NCBI RefSeq assembly: GCF_039530285.1
Contig: NZ_BAAAOK010000040.1
Span: forward strand, 62,001-126,000
Length of the DNA: 64,000 nucleotides
Reading direction: 5' to 3'
Source of the DNA: Actinomadura_C alba
GTDB lineage: Bacteria; Actinomycetota; Actinomycetes; Streptosporangiales; Streptosporangiaceae
Shown: positions 1-8,703 of the stretch, in pieces
Layout: each line of letters opens with the position of its first letter
Numbering within the stretch: position 1 is the stretch's first letter
The notes under the pieces: generated by a model
What the model was told of the DNA's origin: nothing
What the model saw: only the letters and a program-made list of their open reading frames with translations
Databases searched by the model: none
Made by a program: the position numbers and the translations under genes

Positions 1-1
1 C

Positions 2-832
2 TCGAAGGTTGAGCGGTCCGACCCGCCGGCGCCATCGATGTCCGGCACGGTGCTGGCGGTCATCGCCCAGGGCTCCAAGCGCCTCGCACTGGGCGACCGT
101 GTGTTCGAGTACGGTGCCGGGCAGTACCTCGTCGCGTCGGTGGACCTGCCCGTGACCGGACAGTTCATCGAAGCCAGCCTGGAGCACCCGGCATTGGGCT
201 TCGGTCTTACGCTGGAACCGTCCGCCGTCGCTGAACTGCTGCTACAGGCCGGGCCCGGAGATACCCCCCGCGCCGGCGGGAGCGCCTTGCCGGGCATCGC
301 CGTCAGTGACGCTCCAGGCCCACTGCTCGACGCGGTGGTCCGGCTGCTGCGCCTGCTTGATGAGCCCCGCGACCGGACAGTGCTCGCCCCGTTGGTCAAG
401 CGCGAGATCCTGTGGCGGCTGATCACCGGCGAGCAGGGCAGCATCGTGCGCCAGTTCGGCCTCGCCGACAGCAGTCTCAGCCACGTCGCGCGGGCAGTGA
501 GATGGATCCGCGAGCACTACGCGCAGCCGTTCCGGGTCGAGGACATGGCGCAGCTGTCCGGCACGAGCGTCTCCGCCTTCTACCGCAGCTTCCAGGCGGT
601 GACTGCGATGAGCCCCATCCAGTTCCAAAAGCAGATCCGGCTGCAGGAGGCCCGCCTACTGCTCGCCACCAACCCCAACGACGTCACTGGAGTCGGCCGC
701 CGCGTCGGTTACGACAGCCCATCACAGTTCAGCCGGGAATACCGCCGCCAGTTCGGCGCGCCCCCCAGCCAGGACGCCGCCCACCTGCGTCACGCCGTGC
801 GCACCGCTGAGGGCCTTCTCCCCCTGACGTAA
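2..832 (+). CDS. AraC-family transcriptional regulator, 5' end outside the window
   Basis: DNA-binding regulator with an AraC_N-type sensor part (about the first 130 visible residues, including the GDRVFEYGAGQYLV segment) and a C-terminal pair of AraC helix-turn-helix motifs (starting near WIREHYAQPF, ending QFSREYRRQFG). The frame stays open to the left edge. Relatives carry about 40 more residues before the point where this protein first matches them, so the ATG at 38 is probably internal and the gene is cut by the window. It lies on the same strand 389 bp upstream of a molybdenum hydroxylase operon and could control it, but that is inference from position only. Confidence 0.85.
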   Translation, partial: SKVERSDPPAPSMSGTVLAVIAQGSKRLALGDRVFEYGAGQYLVASVDLPVTGQFIEASLEHPALGFGLTLEPSAVAELLLQAGPGDTPRAGGSALPGIAVSDAPGPLLDAVVRLLRLLDEPRDRTVLAPLVKREILWRLITGEQGSIVRQFGLADSSLSHVARAVRWIREHYAQPFRVEDMAQLSGTSVSAFYRSFQAVTAMSPIQFQKQIRLQEARLLLATNPNDVTGVGRRVGYDSPSQFSREYRRQFGAPPSQDAAHLRHAVRTAEGLLPLT

Positions 833-1221
833 ACGGGACATCAGCCGGGCCCAGCAGAGTGCACGGCTGGCGATTCCGTCTTCGGGCTTCGCCGCTCCGT
901 GGGCTTTGGTCGGCCCGCGGAGTTGAGGTGCAGTAATCCGTTGGCGAGAACCCGGATTCATCTGAGCTGCCCTTGACGGCCGAAGTTAACAGATTCTCAA
1001 GGTGCAAGGCATTAATGGCTGGGTTCTGTGGTGCGAAGTGGGTCATGGTAAGGCGAGTAGGATTGTGCAAGACTCCGCCATTTTTAGGCAACGCGATTCC
1101 CCATACGGCTGGTTGACTGTCTGCATCCCCTATGGATTCGCCGTGGGCAAAGGCTTTCGGATGTGCTCGGAATCCGGCCGTACGCACGGGCATCCACTGC
1201 AGGCGGAGAAAGGAATAACAG
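833..1221. other. Intergenic region upstream of the molybdenum hydroxylase operon
   Basis: No gene with family resemblance is visible on either strand; the open frames here look like shadows. The segment must hold the promoter of the operon that begins at 1222. A purine-rich ribosome binding site (GGAGAAAGGA) lies just before its ATG. I could not place -35/-10 boxes with confidence. Confidence 0.5.
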
Positions 1222-1764
1222 ATGACGGACGACATCCGCAGCGAGATATTGCTTCATGTCAACGGCCGAACACACCGATTGAGCGTCGACAACCGCAGGA
1301 CTCTGCTCGACGCACTACGGGAAGGAATGGGGCACACCGGGCCGAAAAAGGGCTGCGACCGCGGGCAGTGCGGCGCCTGCACGGTACTCCTGGACGGCCG
1401 GCGTGTGGTGTCCTGTCTGACGCTGGCGGTCGCCGCAGACGGGGCAGAGGTCACCACGGTCGAAGGTCTCGCCGACGACGGTGAACTGCGTCCGCTGCAG
1501 CAGGCGTTCATACAACTGGACGGCTTCCAATGTGGGTACTGCACACCCGGGCAGCTCTGCTCGGCCATCGGCATGCTAGCCGAGCACGCTGCGGGCTGGC
1601 CCAGTGCGGTCACCGCCGATATCTCCCCCGACGGCCCGGCACCGGAACTTGACGCTGGGGAGGTGCGCGAGCGGATGAGCGGCAACCTATGCCGCTGCGG
1701 CGCGTATCCGTCGATCGTGCGCGCCGTGCTCGAGACGGCATCTCGCGAGGAGGTGACGAGGTGA
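1222..1764 (+). CDS. (2Fe-2S)-binding subunit of a xanthine-dehydrogenase-family molybdenum hydroxylase
   Basis: Iron-sulfur subunit (180 aa) that passes electrons from the Mo-pterin subunit to the FAD subunit. The N-terminal plant-type ferredoxin fold shows the cysteine pattern GCDRGQCGACTVLLDG followed by a cysteine in RVVSCL. The C-terminal [2Fe-2S]-binding helical domain shows CGYCTPGQ and NLCRCGAYP. No signal peptide or twin-arginine motif is visible, so a cytoplasmic enzyme is likely. The start is set by AAAGGA about 10 nt upstream of ATG. Its stop overlaps the GTG of the next gene (GTGA), which suggests translational coupling. The substrate cannot be told from this subunit. Confidence 0.93.
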   Translation: MTDDIRSEILLHVNGRTHRLSVDNRRTLLDALREGMGHTGPKKGCDRGQCGACTVLLDGRRVVSCLTLAVAADGAEVTTVEGLADDGELRPLQQAFIQLDGFQCGYCTPGQLCSAIGMLAEHAAGWPSAVTADISPDGPAPELDAGEVRERMSGNLCRCGAYPSIVRAVLETASREEVTR

Positions 1765-2750
1765 AGGAGTTCGCCTATCACCGGCCCAGCCAGATCCGTG
1801 AGGCCCTCACCATGGTCGTCGGGAACGAGGGCGCTCAGTACCTCGGCGGCGGAACGAATCTCGTGGACCTGATGAAGGACGGGGTCGAGATGCCCACCAG
1901 GCTGGTGGACGTGCGCCATCTGCCGCTGGACGGTGTCCGCGCGGCGCCGGGCGGAGGGCTCGTCATCGGCGCGACGACGACCAACAGCGATGCGGCGGCC
2001 CATCCCGAGGTGCGCCGCCGGTATCCAGCGCTGAGTCAGGCGGTGCTGGCGGGCGCGTCGGGGCAACTGCGCAACATGGCCACGGTGGGCGGCAACCTCC
2101 TGCAGCGCACCCGATGCGCCTATTACGCCGATCCCTCACAGCCGTGCAACAAGCGGAGCCCCGGCAGCGGGTGTTCGGCGATCACTGGGGAGCACCATAA
2201 CCACGCGGTCCTCGGCTGGTCCGATCACTGTGTGGCCACCCACCCCTCGGACATGGCGGTGGCCCTGGCCGCGTTCGACGCGGTCGTGCGCTACGAGACG
2301 CTGGACGGGACCCACGAAATCCCGCTGTCGGAGTTCTACCTGCCCGTCGGTGCCACGCCGCAGCACGAGACGGTGCTGCCGTCGGGCGCCTTGATCACCG
2401 CGGTCAGCCTGCCGAAGTCCGCCGTGTCCCCGCGTTCGCAGTACCGCAAGGTCCGCGAGCGCGCGTCCTACGCCTTCGCCAACGTGTCCATCGCGGCGGC
2501 TCTGGACGTCCACGAGGGAACGGTTCGGAGTGCGCGGATCGCCTTGGGCGGTGTCGCCTCATGCCCTTGGCGCGCTCGGGTCGCCGAGTCCGTCCTGCAG
2601 GACGGAGCCGCCACCGCCGACAAGTTCCGGGCCGCCGCCGATGCGGAGCTGTCGGCCGCGAAACCGCTTCGCGACAACGGATACAAGGTGACGTTGGCCC
2701 GCAATCTCATCGAGGCCGTCCTGACCGAGCTCGCCGCCCGGACCAAGTGA
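1761..2750 (+). CDS. FAD-binding subunit of the molybdenum hydroxylase
   Basis: Medium subunit (about 329 aa) of the xanthine dehydrogenase family, PCMH-type FAD fold. The GGGTNLVDLM segment near the N-terminus and ATVGGNLLQRTRC near residue 110 are the expected FAD-contacting motifs. I chose GTG at 1761 over the ATG at 1689 because it is preceded by GAGGAGGTGACGAG, overlaps the previous stop by 4 bp, and gives the family-typical beginning KEFAYHRPSQ. It is the second gene of a three-gene operon whose order (Fe-S, FAD, Mo) matches the YagT/YagS/YagR arrangement. Confidence 0.92.
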   Translation: MKEFAYHRPSQIREALTMVVGNEGAQYLGGGTNLVDLMKDGVEMPTRLVDVRHLPLDGVRAAPGGGLVIGATTTNSDAAAHPEVRRRYPALSQAVLAGASGQLRNMATVGGNLLQRTRCAYYADPSQPCNKRSPGSGCSAITGEHHNHAVLGWSDHCVATHPSDMAVALAAFDAVVRYETLDGTHEIPLSEFYLPVGATPQHETVLPSGALITAVSLPKSAVSPRSQYRKVRERASYAFANVSIAAALDVHEGTVRSARIALGGVASCPWRARVAESVLQDGAATADKFRAAADAELSAAKPLRDNGYKVTLARNLIEAVLTELAARTK

Positions 2751-2784
2751 CGACCGGCCACAAGTCCTTAAGGAGATCCAACGT

Positions 2785-4992
2785 ATGAACGCGTTCCCTA
2801 CCAGCGCATCTGCGGACGCGGAACGACCGGCTGGGCACCGCACCGTAACTCCGTCTGCCGACCCGGCGAATCCGCCCATGAGTGCCGTAGGAACCGCACG
2901 GACCCGGGTCGAGGGCCCGGGCAAGGTCACCGGCAGCGTGCGCTACGCAGCCGATGAGCCGATGCAGGACCTGGCCTTCGGCTGGGTCGTCACCTCCACC
3001 GTGACCCGGGGACGCATCCGCGATATCGACATCTCCGCAGTGGAGGGCATGCCCGGCGTGCTGGGTGTGATCGACCACCGCAACGCGCCCCGGCTCAACC
3101 TGGAGGCAGGATCCTTCTTCGGCCCCGATGGCGGCATGCACCTACTGCAAAACGACGAGGTCCCCCACTCCGGCCGGCCGATCGCGCTGGTGGTGGCGGA
3201 AACGATGGAGCAGGCCCGATCGGCGGCCGCAGCGCTGCGCGTGACATACGACGAGGAACCGCACGACGTCAACTTCTCACTCGAGCACCCGGCCGCCCGG
3301 CCGGCGACGTCGTTCTTCGGCGAGGACGCGACCGTCGGTGATGTGGACGCGGAACTGGCCGCGAGTGCGGTGGTCGTGGACGAGCGCTACCGCACGCCCG
3401 AGGAGCACGGCGCCGCCATGGAGCCGCACTCCGCGACCGCCTGGTGGGAGGACGAGCGACTGCAGGTCATCGACTCCAATCAGGGACCTTTCCTGGTCGC
3501 CATGACGGTGGCCACGCTGTTCTCTCTCGACCCGGCGCAGGTGCGCGTCCGCGCTCCGCACGTCGGCGGGGGCTTCGGGTCCAAGTCGGCGGGTTGCGGT
3601 CCCCAGCTGGTCCTCGCGGTCATGGCCACGACGACGCTCGGTCGTCCCGTGCGCGTCACCCTGACCCGGAGTCAGGTGTTCCAGACGGTCTCGATGCGGC
3701 CGGCGACCGACCAGCGGGTCCGGATCGGGGCCGATGCCGACGGCCGTCTGCGGGCAATCGACCACGCGTCGGCCTTCGAGGTCTCGGAGCTCGCGGATTA
3801 CCTCGAGAACTGCACCGAGCTCTCCAACACGCTCTATGCGGCATCGGCGATCCGTACCCGGCGCACCGCGGTCCCGGTCGACATCCTGCCGCCGTACTCG
3901 GTGCGCGGGCCCGGCGCGACGCCCGGTTCGTTCGCGCTCGAATCCGCCATGGACGAGGTGGCCGAGCGGTTGCGCATGGACCCCCTCGAGCTCCGGCTAC
4001 GCAACGAGCCCACCGTCGGCCCCGTGTCCGGCCTGCCATTCAGCCGCCGCAACCTCGTCGCATGTCTACGGGAGGGCGCTCGCCGGTTCGGCTGGGTCAC
4101 ACGTGACCACCGGCCGCGGACGCGGAGGGAGGGACGCCTGCTCGTCGGCACCGGGATGGCGGCCACGTCATTCGGCGCGGGCGCACTGCCCTCCTCGGCA
4201 TCGATCACCGCCGAGACCGACGGGACCTTCACCGTAGCCATCGGCGCCAGCGACATCGGCACGGGCGCACGCACCGCGCTGTCCGCGGTGGCGGCCGAGG
4301 CGCTGCGCGTTGATCCCGAGCAGATACGGCTCCTGATCGCCGACAGCGACCTCGGTCCCGCGTGGAGCGCCGGCGGATCCCGGGGGACGACGTCCTGGTC
4401 CTGGGCGATCACCGAGGCCGCAGCCGAACTGCGCTCCCAGCTGGGCGACGCCACGCTGCCACTGACCGTCTCGTTCGACACCACCGAGTCGCTCGGTGAG
4501 CTGCCCCCCATGGAACGGCACTCCTACAGTGCCGTGTTCTCCGAAGTGACCGTCGATCCGGCGACCGGCGAGGTGCGCGTGCGGCGGCTGCTGGGGATGT
4601 TCGCCGTGGGCCGCGTGATCAACCCGCTCCTCGCACGCAGTCAGCTCGTCGGCGGCATGATCATGGGGCTGTCGATGGCCCTGCACGAAGAAGGCGTCCG
4701 TGATCCGGCCACGGGACGGCACGTCAACGCGGACTTCGCCGGCTACCACATCGCCGCACACGCCGACGTACCCGACATCGAAGCCGACTTCGTACCCGAC
4801 TACGAGCCCGGCGACCCGTCAGGCATCAAAGGCGTCGGTGAAATCGGCACCGTCGGCACCGCAGCCGCGATCGCGAACGCCGTCTGGCACGCCACCGGAC
4901 TCCGTCAACGGACCCTGCCCATCCGTCTCGACCGCGTCCTGGAGGAGCGTGTGGGTGCCGAAAACTCGGCCACCCGATGCGACCTGCGCTAA
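2785..4992 (+). CDS. Molybdopterin-binding catalytic subunit of the molybdenum hydroxylase
   Basis: Large catalytic subunit (735 aa) of the xanthine-dehydrogenase/aldehyde-oxidase family, closest in length and organisation to YagR-type aldehyde oxidoreductases. Visible landmarks are the cofactor motif GGGFGSKS near residue 260, SVRGPGATPGSFALESAMDE near 370, and the C-terminal KGVGEIGTVGTAAAIANA, which holds the glutamate expected of the active-site base. An AAGGAG ribosome binding site sits 9 nt before the ATG. The 34-bp gap from the FAD gene is consistent with one operon. Cofactor maturation genes are not present in the window. The substrate, aldehyde or N-heterocycle, is undetermined. Confidence 0.93.
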   Translation: MNAFPTSASADAERPAGHRTVTPSADPANPPMSAVGTARTRVEGPGKVTGSVRYAADEPMQDLAFGWVVTSTVTRGRIRDIDISAVEGMPGVLGVIDHRNAPRLNLEAGSFFGPDGGMHLLQNDEVPHSGRPIALVVAETMEQARSAAAALRVTYDEEPHDVNFSLEHPAARPATSFFGEDATVGDVDAELAASAVVVDERYRTPEEHGAAMEPHSATAWWEDERLQVIDSNQGPFLVAMTVATLFSLDPAQVRVRAPHVGGGFGSKSAGCGPQLVLAVMATTTLGRPVRVTLTRSQVFQTVSMRPATDQRVRIGADADGRLRAIDHASAFEVSELADYLENCTELSNTLYAASAIRTRRTAVPVDILPPYSVRGPGATPGSFALESAMDEVAERLRMDPLELRLRNEPTVGPVSGLPFSRRNLVACLREGARRFGWVTRDHRPRTRREGRLLVGTGMAATSFGAGALPSSASITAETDGTFTVAIGASDIGTGARTALSAVAAEALRVDPEQIRLLIADSDLGPAWSAGGSRGTTSWSWAITEAAAELRSQLGDATLPLTVSFDTTESLGELPPMERHSYSAVFSEVTVDPATGEVRVRRLLGMFAVGRVINPLLARSQLVGGMIMGLSMALHEEGVRDPATGRHVNADFAGYHIAAHADVPDIEADFVPDYEPGDPSGIKGVGEIGTVGTAAAIANAVWHATGLRQRTLPIRLDRVLEERVGAENSATRCDLR

Positions 4993-5251
4993 TTCGTGGA
5001 GCAAGCCCGCCGAGTCGATCGCGTCAGGTGATCTTGATTTCGGATCATGCCACGACCACCTCCGTCGGTCCAGCCGGGTGGCCACCGACATGCCCGTCAT
5101 AACGCCGGCGGCACCGATGGGAATCGCCATGTCCGCTCGGTGTCCGCTCGGCGACATCGGTACGGACCAGCACGCCACGGAACGGAGCGGCACGCGAACG
5201 CTATGCAAGCCGGGCAGAGTGGTATAACCCGATAGCGAGAGCGCTAGTCTG

Positions 5252-5282
5252 ATACGAGAGCAGCGGACTCTTTATCCGCTGG
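5252..5282 (+). other. tRNA-Lys(CTT)-like anticodon arm, probable fossil
   Basis: GAGAGCAGCGGACTC-type sequence gives a perfect 5-bp stem (GCGGA/TCCGC) around a 7-nt loop CTCTTTA, which would place CTT in the anticodon position. Base 37 is T instead of the usual purine. No matching acceptor stem or T-arm with TTCGA follows, so this is not a functional tRNA. It may be a decayed copy or chance resemblance. Confidence 0.22.
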
Positions 5283-5346
5283 TTCGGATCTGCAGGTAGT
5301 GCAACCCACGTCGAAACGACGCTAGGAAACCCACAGGCACGCGGTA

Positions 5347-5385
5347 CGTTCCCTCGCGGAGAACTCCGCGGCTTCATAGGGAACG
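5347..5385 (+). terminator. Nested inverted repeat, possible terminator
   Basis: Outer arms CGTTCCC (5347-5353) and GGGAACG (5379-5385) enclose an inner stem CGCGGA/TCCGCG with a 4-nt loop. It lies 355 bp after the operon stop, without a T-run, so the terminator role is only possible. Confidence 0.3.
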
Positions 5386-5607
5386 GGCCGCCTGTACGCA
5401 GACCCGCTTAGGCAGCCCATAGCACTCGATCGGCAACCCCCACCGCCCGCGTGCCCATGTTCTGTCCATGCCGGCCTTGACCTTGCCGAAGATCACCGCC
5501 GCCCGGCACCAGCTGAACTCCTGCCACCAACCGAACGAGTTACCGGCCAATCACCTGCCGCGCACCTGCTCGGCCGATGATGAAGATCACCCATCGCCGG
5601 TCCAACT

Positions 5608-6190
5608 TCATCTCAAGCCGTGGCGAACCCATACCGCACCCCACTCCCCCGGTTCGTACTCCCGCTGCGCCCGCCCGGAGCGGGGAGCGGCGGGAGCACG
5701 CAGGGTCCCTGAACCGTCCTGCTGAACGGCTGCGGACTTCAGCTCGGATCGGGTGACCAGCGCCTGCCGGAACCGTTCCAGCAACCCTGATGCCGAGGGG
5801 ATCGCGGTGCCGTCGGGGTTGAGCACGGCATGCGCAGCGGCTGGCATCTGCCCGGCCAGCTCAGCGAAGGCGGTGTCGGTGTGGCCGGAGCCGACCAGCC
5901 GGACGGCGTCGCACCACGCCCACACCGACGCGCCGAACACCCCGTCCGGGCCGGTGAGGGCGTCCAGCGCGGGTATCGCGGTCCAGATCGACGAGCCGCA
6001 CCGGAACGTCCGCCGCGACGATCACACGCTCCCGGTCGGGGACAGCGAACCCGCAGGATCCCGGCGCCCCTCGGGAAGCCCGTTTTCTCTCAGGACGGCG
6101 GCGACCTCACCGGCCCCCACCATGCCATCGCGCTCTCGGCCGGAATGAACGTGGCCTGGATCAGGCCGGGCAGTTCGACATCGGACGGCA
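5608..6190 (-). pseudogene. Decayed gene, possibly N-terminal part of a SNF2-type helicase
   Basis: Read leftward from about 6190, frames give VELPGLIQATFIPAESAMAW, then VAAVLRENGLPEG, then a long piece with GVFGASVWAWCDAVRLV and SASGLLERFRQALV, broken by frameshifts and stops. The order and spacing recall the N-terminal region of large actinobacterial SNF2-family helicases, with a 'FIPAE' opening and an 'LxxFRQALV' stretch. No helicase core motif is present, so the assignment is tentative. It sits directly downstream of the MFS gene on the same strand. Confidence 0.3.
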
Positions 6191-6197
6191 AAGTCCT

Positions 6198-7673
6198 TCA
6201 CTCCCCTACGCTCTGCGTGGCCGGGTCGGGTGAGGCGGTGGGCTTGCGCGGGAGCAGGAAGGTCGCTGCGAAGGCGGCCGCCAGCAGGGCGATGCCCAGC
6301 CACAGCGACGCGGCCTGCGCATCACCGAACCCCTTGGCGAGAGCCTGCGGGGTCTGTTCGATGTCCTGCACCCGAGTGAAGAAGAAGGTACCGATCACCG
6401 CGACGCCGACGGACGCGGCCAGTTGTGTCACGGTGTTGTAGAGCGCCGAACCCGAGCCCGCGTCGGCCACCGGCACGTCGTCCAGCGTCAGCTGCAGCAG
6501 GGGGGCCACGACCATGCCCATCCCGGCGCCGCCCACCAGCACGCCCCATACCAGGTCCAGCCATCCGGTGCCGGGGGTCGCCCCGGCGGTCTGGATCGCC
6601 ACGAGCGCGAAGCCTAGGGCCAGCACCATCAGCCCGATCTGCACGGTCGCACGGCCGATCCGCGGCAGCAGCAGGGCCGCCGACAGGGTCGCGAACACCG
6701 GGACCGCCACCGACCAGGGCAGGATCGTCAGGCCGGACCGCATCGGGCTCATCCCCAATCCCAGCTGCAAGAACAGCATGAAAACCATGAAGAAACCCAT
6801 CGTCGGGACGAAGAACAACATCTGCACCAGCAGCCCGCCGTTCACCGAACGGAACCGAAACAGCGACATCTGCACCAGCGGCGCGGCGACCCGCCGTTCC
6901 CAGAAGACGAATCCGGCCAGCACCACCAAGCCGGCACCGAGAGAGATCCAGGTCCACAGCGGCCAGCCGGACCGGTCCGCCGCGGTGATCAGCGGGTACA
7001 GCACCAGCAGCAGCCCGGCCGCCGACAAGGCGACGCCGACCAGGTCGAGCCGGGCAGCTGAATTTGCACGGCTGTCGGGCAGCAACTTCAGTGAGGCGAC
7101 CACGGCGAGCACGGCCAGCGGAACGTTCACCCAGAACACCAGGCGCCAGCCCGCCCCCCACAGGTCCCACTCCAGCAGCGCCGGTCCGGCAATCGGCCCC
7201 AGCGTCGCCGCCAGTCCCGACAGCGCCGCGAAAGCCGCCATCGGGCCGCCCCGCTCCCGCGGGGCGTACATCACCTGGATCTGGGACAGCACCTGCGGGA
7301 TCATCGCGGCCGCGAACAGCCCCTGCAGCACCCGTGCCCCGACGAGCAGGTCCGGGCTCCCGGCCAGGCCGCACAGCGCCGAGGCCGCCGCGAATCCGGC
7401 GATGCCGACGATGAACACCCGCTTGTGCCCGAGCAGATCGCCCAGCTTGGCTCCGCTGACCATCCCCAGGGCGAACGCCAGGGTGTAGCCGGCCTGGATC
7501 CACTGCAGGTGCGCCGGGCTCGCCTTCAGATCGGCCTGGACAGCCGGCAGCACGACGTTCAGGATCGTCACGCCGATGAGGTCCAGGAACGCGGCGAGCA
7601 GGATGACGACGAGGGCCAAGCCCCGCCCCTTCCCGGCCGCCCCGACCTGGTGGGTCACGGTGGTGGACGTCAA
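6198..7673 (-). CDS. MFS drug exporter, DHA2 (EmrB/QacA) type
   Basis: Integral membrane antiporter (491 aa) predicted to expel hydrophobic compounds using the proton gradient. About 14 hydrophobic segments are visible. Family motifs include the loop 2-3 motif GAKLGDLLGHKRVF, the segment ARVLQGLFAAAMIPQVL, and the antiporter-type stretch LAATLGPIAGPALL. The start is TTG, with AAGGAG 7 nt upstream; no ATG would fit better. It is divergent from a MarR regulator with only 110 bp between them, so repression by that MarR protein is likely. The substrate is unknown. Confidence 0.9.
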   Translation of the reverse strand: MTSTTVTHQVGAAGKGRGLALVVILLAAFLDLIGVTILNVVLPAVQADLKASPAHLQWIQAGYTLAFALGMVSGAKLGDLLGHKRVFIVGIAGFAAASALCGLAGSPDLLVGARVLQGLFAAAMIPQVLSQIQVMYAPRERGGPMAAFAALSGLAATLGPIAGPALLEWDLWGAGWRLVFWVNVPLAVLAVVASLKLLPDSRANSAARLDLVGVALSAAGLLLVLYPLITAADRSGWPLWTWISLGAGLVVLAGFVFWERRVAAPLVQMSLFRFRSVNGGLLVQMLFFVPTMGFFMVFMLFLQLGLGMSPMRSGLTILPWSVAVPVFATLSAALLLPRIGRATVQIGLMVLALGFALVAIQTAGATPGTGWLDLVWGVLVGGAGMGMVVAPLLQLTLDDVPVADAGSGSALYNTVTQLAASVGVAVIGTFFFTRVQDIEQTPQALAKGFGDAQAASLWLGIALLAAAFAATFLLPRKPTASPDPATQSVGE

Positions 7674-7724
7674 TGCGGACTCCTTGTTCGATGTCGATAC
7701 ACTCAGTCCGTGCGCCGCACACTT

Positions 7725-7763
7725 ATTGCGTCACACAATGATTGCGCGACGCAAGTTATTGCG
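7725..7763. promoter_or_regulatory. Probable MarR operator between exporter and regulator genes
   Basis: The inverted repeat TTGCGTC (7726-7732) / GACGCAA (7748-7754) overlaps three direct copies of ATTGCG at 7725, 7741 and 7758, spaced 16-17 bp. It lies in the 110-bp divergent intergenic region, where MarR autorepression sites usually fall. Confidence 0.5.
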
Positions 7764-7783
7764 AAGGATCGAGGCTTGTCAAC

Positions 7784-8275
7784 ATGACCGAGCAGAAGCC
7801 ACCGGCGGACCGCAGGGCGGCGACCGACCGCATCATCGACGCGATGCCGGATTGGGTGACCGCGTCGGTGCAGCTCAACAGCCTGATCGCGGAACGCATG
7901 GGTGTCGTGGCGTCCGACTTCCACTGCCTGCACGCCCTCAACCGCGGCGGACCCGCCACCGCAGCCGCCTTGGCCGACCGCGTGGGCCTCACCCCTGGAT
8001 CACTGTCACGCATGATCGACCGACTGGAGTCGGCAGGCCTGGTCAAACGCCGTCCAGACCCGCACGACCGGCGCAAGACCCTCATCGAAGCGACCGCCGA
8101 AGGGCTCGCCCGCATCAGCGACTACTACGCCGGTCTGAACGCGCGCACCCGGGACGTCCTGGCCGACTTCACCGACGACCAGCTCGACTCGGTACTCCAC
8201 TTCGTCCAAGCGGCCCACGCCGGCACCCAAAACGAGGTCGACCGCCTGCGGACCCGCCCCCCAGGGTGTCGGTAA
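7784..8275 (+). CDS. MarR-family transcriptional regulator
   Basis: Winged helix-turn-helix regulator (163 aa). Helices run from DWVTASVQLNSLIAERMG through the recognition segment ADRVGLTPGSLSRMIDRLES to the wing KRRPDPHDRRKTLIEATAEG, which keeps the conserved D-x-R-D/R wing signature. The C-terminal helices serve dimerisation. I chose ATG 7784 over an upstream TTG at 7742 because the upstream codons encode the operator-like repeats and GAGG lies 9 nt before this ATG. It is divergent from the MFS exporter and probably represses both genes until a ligand binds. Confidence 0.85.
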   Translation: MTEQKPPADRRAATDRIIDAMPDWVTASVQLNSLIAERMGVVASDFHCLHALNRGGPATAAALADRVGLTPGSLSRMIDRLESAGLVKRRPDPHDRRKTLIEATAEGLARISDYYAGLNARTRDVLADFTDDQLDSVLHFVQAAHAGTQNEVDRLRTRPPGCR

Positions 8276-8283
8276 GGCTCTCG

Positions 8284-8484
8284 TCACCAGGTAGGGGTGC
8301 GGAACTTCGGATCCTGCATACGACCTCGCGCCGCCTCCATCTCGGCGTCGGTCGGCGTGAACACCTCCACCAACTCCCACGCCGACACCACCCGAGCAAA
8401 CCGCGGATAAGCGGTCAGATCGACCGACGTCACTTGGCCTTGGGAATCTCTCAGACCACCCAGCACGGCTGGACTTCCGCGCAA
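8284..8484 (-). pseudogene. Remnant of a Tn3-family transposase N-terminus (DUF4158)
   Basis: The minus-strand frame contains DLTAYPRFARVVSAWELVEV followed by FTPTDAEMEAARGR, which matches the opening of Tn3-family transposases (AYPRF-x-R-V-V-S-x-x-E-L...FTPT). It stops after about 50 recognisable residues, and no downstream transposase or resolvase remains. The rest of the 8276-8703 gap carries no other gene and must contain the promoter of the GH95 gene. Confidence 0.5.
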
Positions 8485-8703
8485 GCGCTCGTTCCCATCG
8501 GGGTCAGCCTCGCGGCATGCAGCCGCCGTGGTGGGCGCGCCAGCGGACCCACGACCTGTGAACCCGTCGGGCAGACCCGCCTGACGGACAGGAGAGCAGC
8601 CGAGATCAGACCACTTCTATCAAGAGATCGGACCAATACTCTTGTTACGGCACGGTTTCGGTGCTTACCTCCTCTCAAGGTCACCTTGTGATCGGAGGAG
8701 CCC

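Larger units (their letters stand above)
4993..5599. other. Gene-poor stretch after the molybdenum hydroxylase operon
   Basis: No convincing gene on either strand. Two small structures stand out and are listed separately: a tRNA-Lys-like anticodon arm and a nested inverted repeat. Confidence 0.4.

Noticed and set aside
5251..5325. A functional tRNA-Lys gene
   Set aside because: No acceptor stem, no T-loop and an atypical base 37; only the anticodon arm resembles a tRNA.
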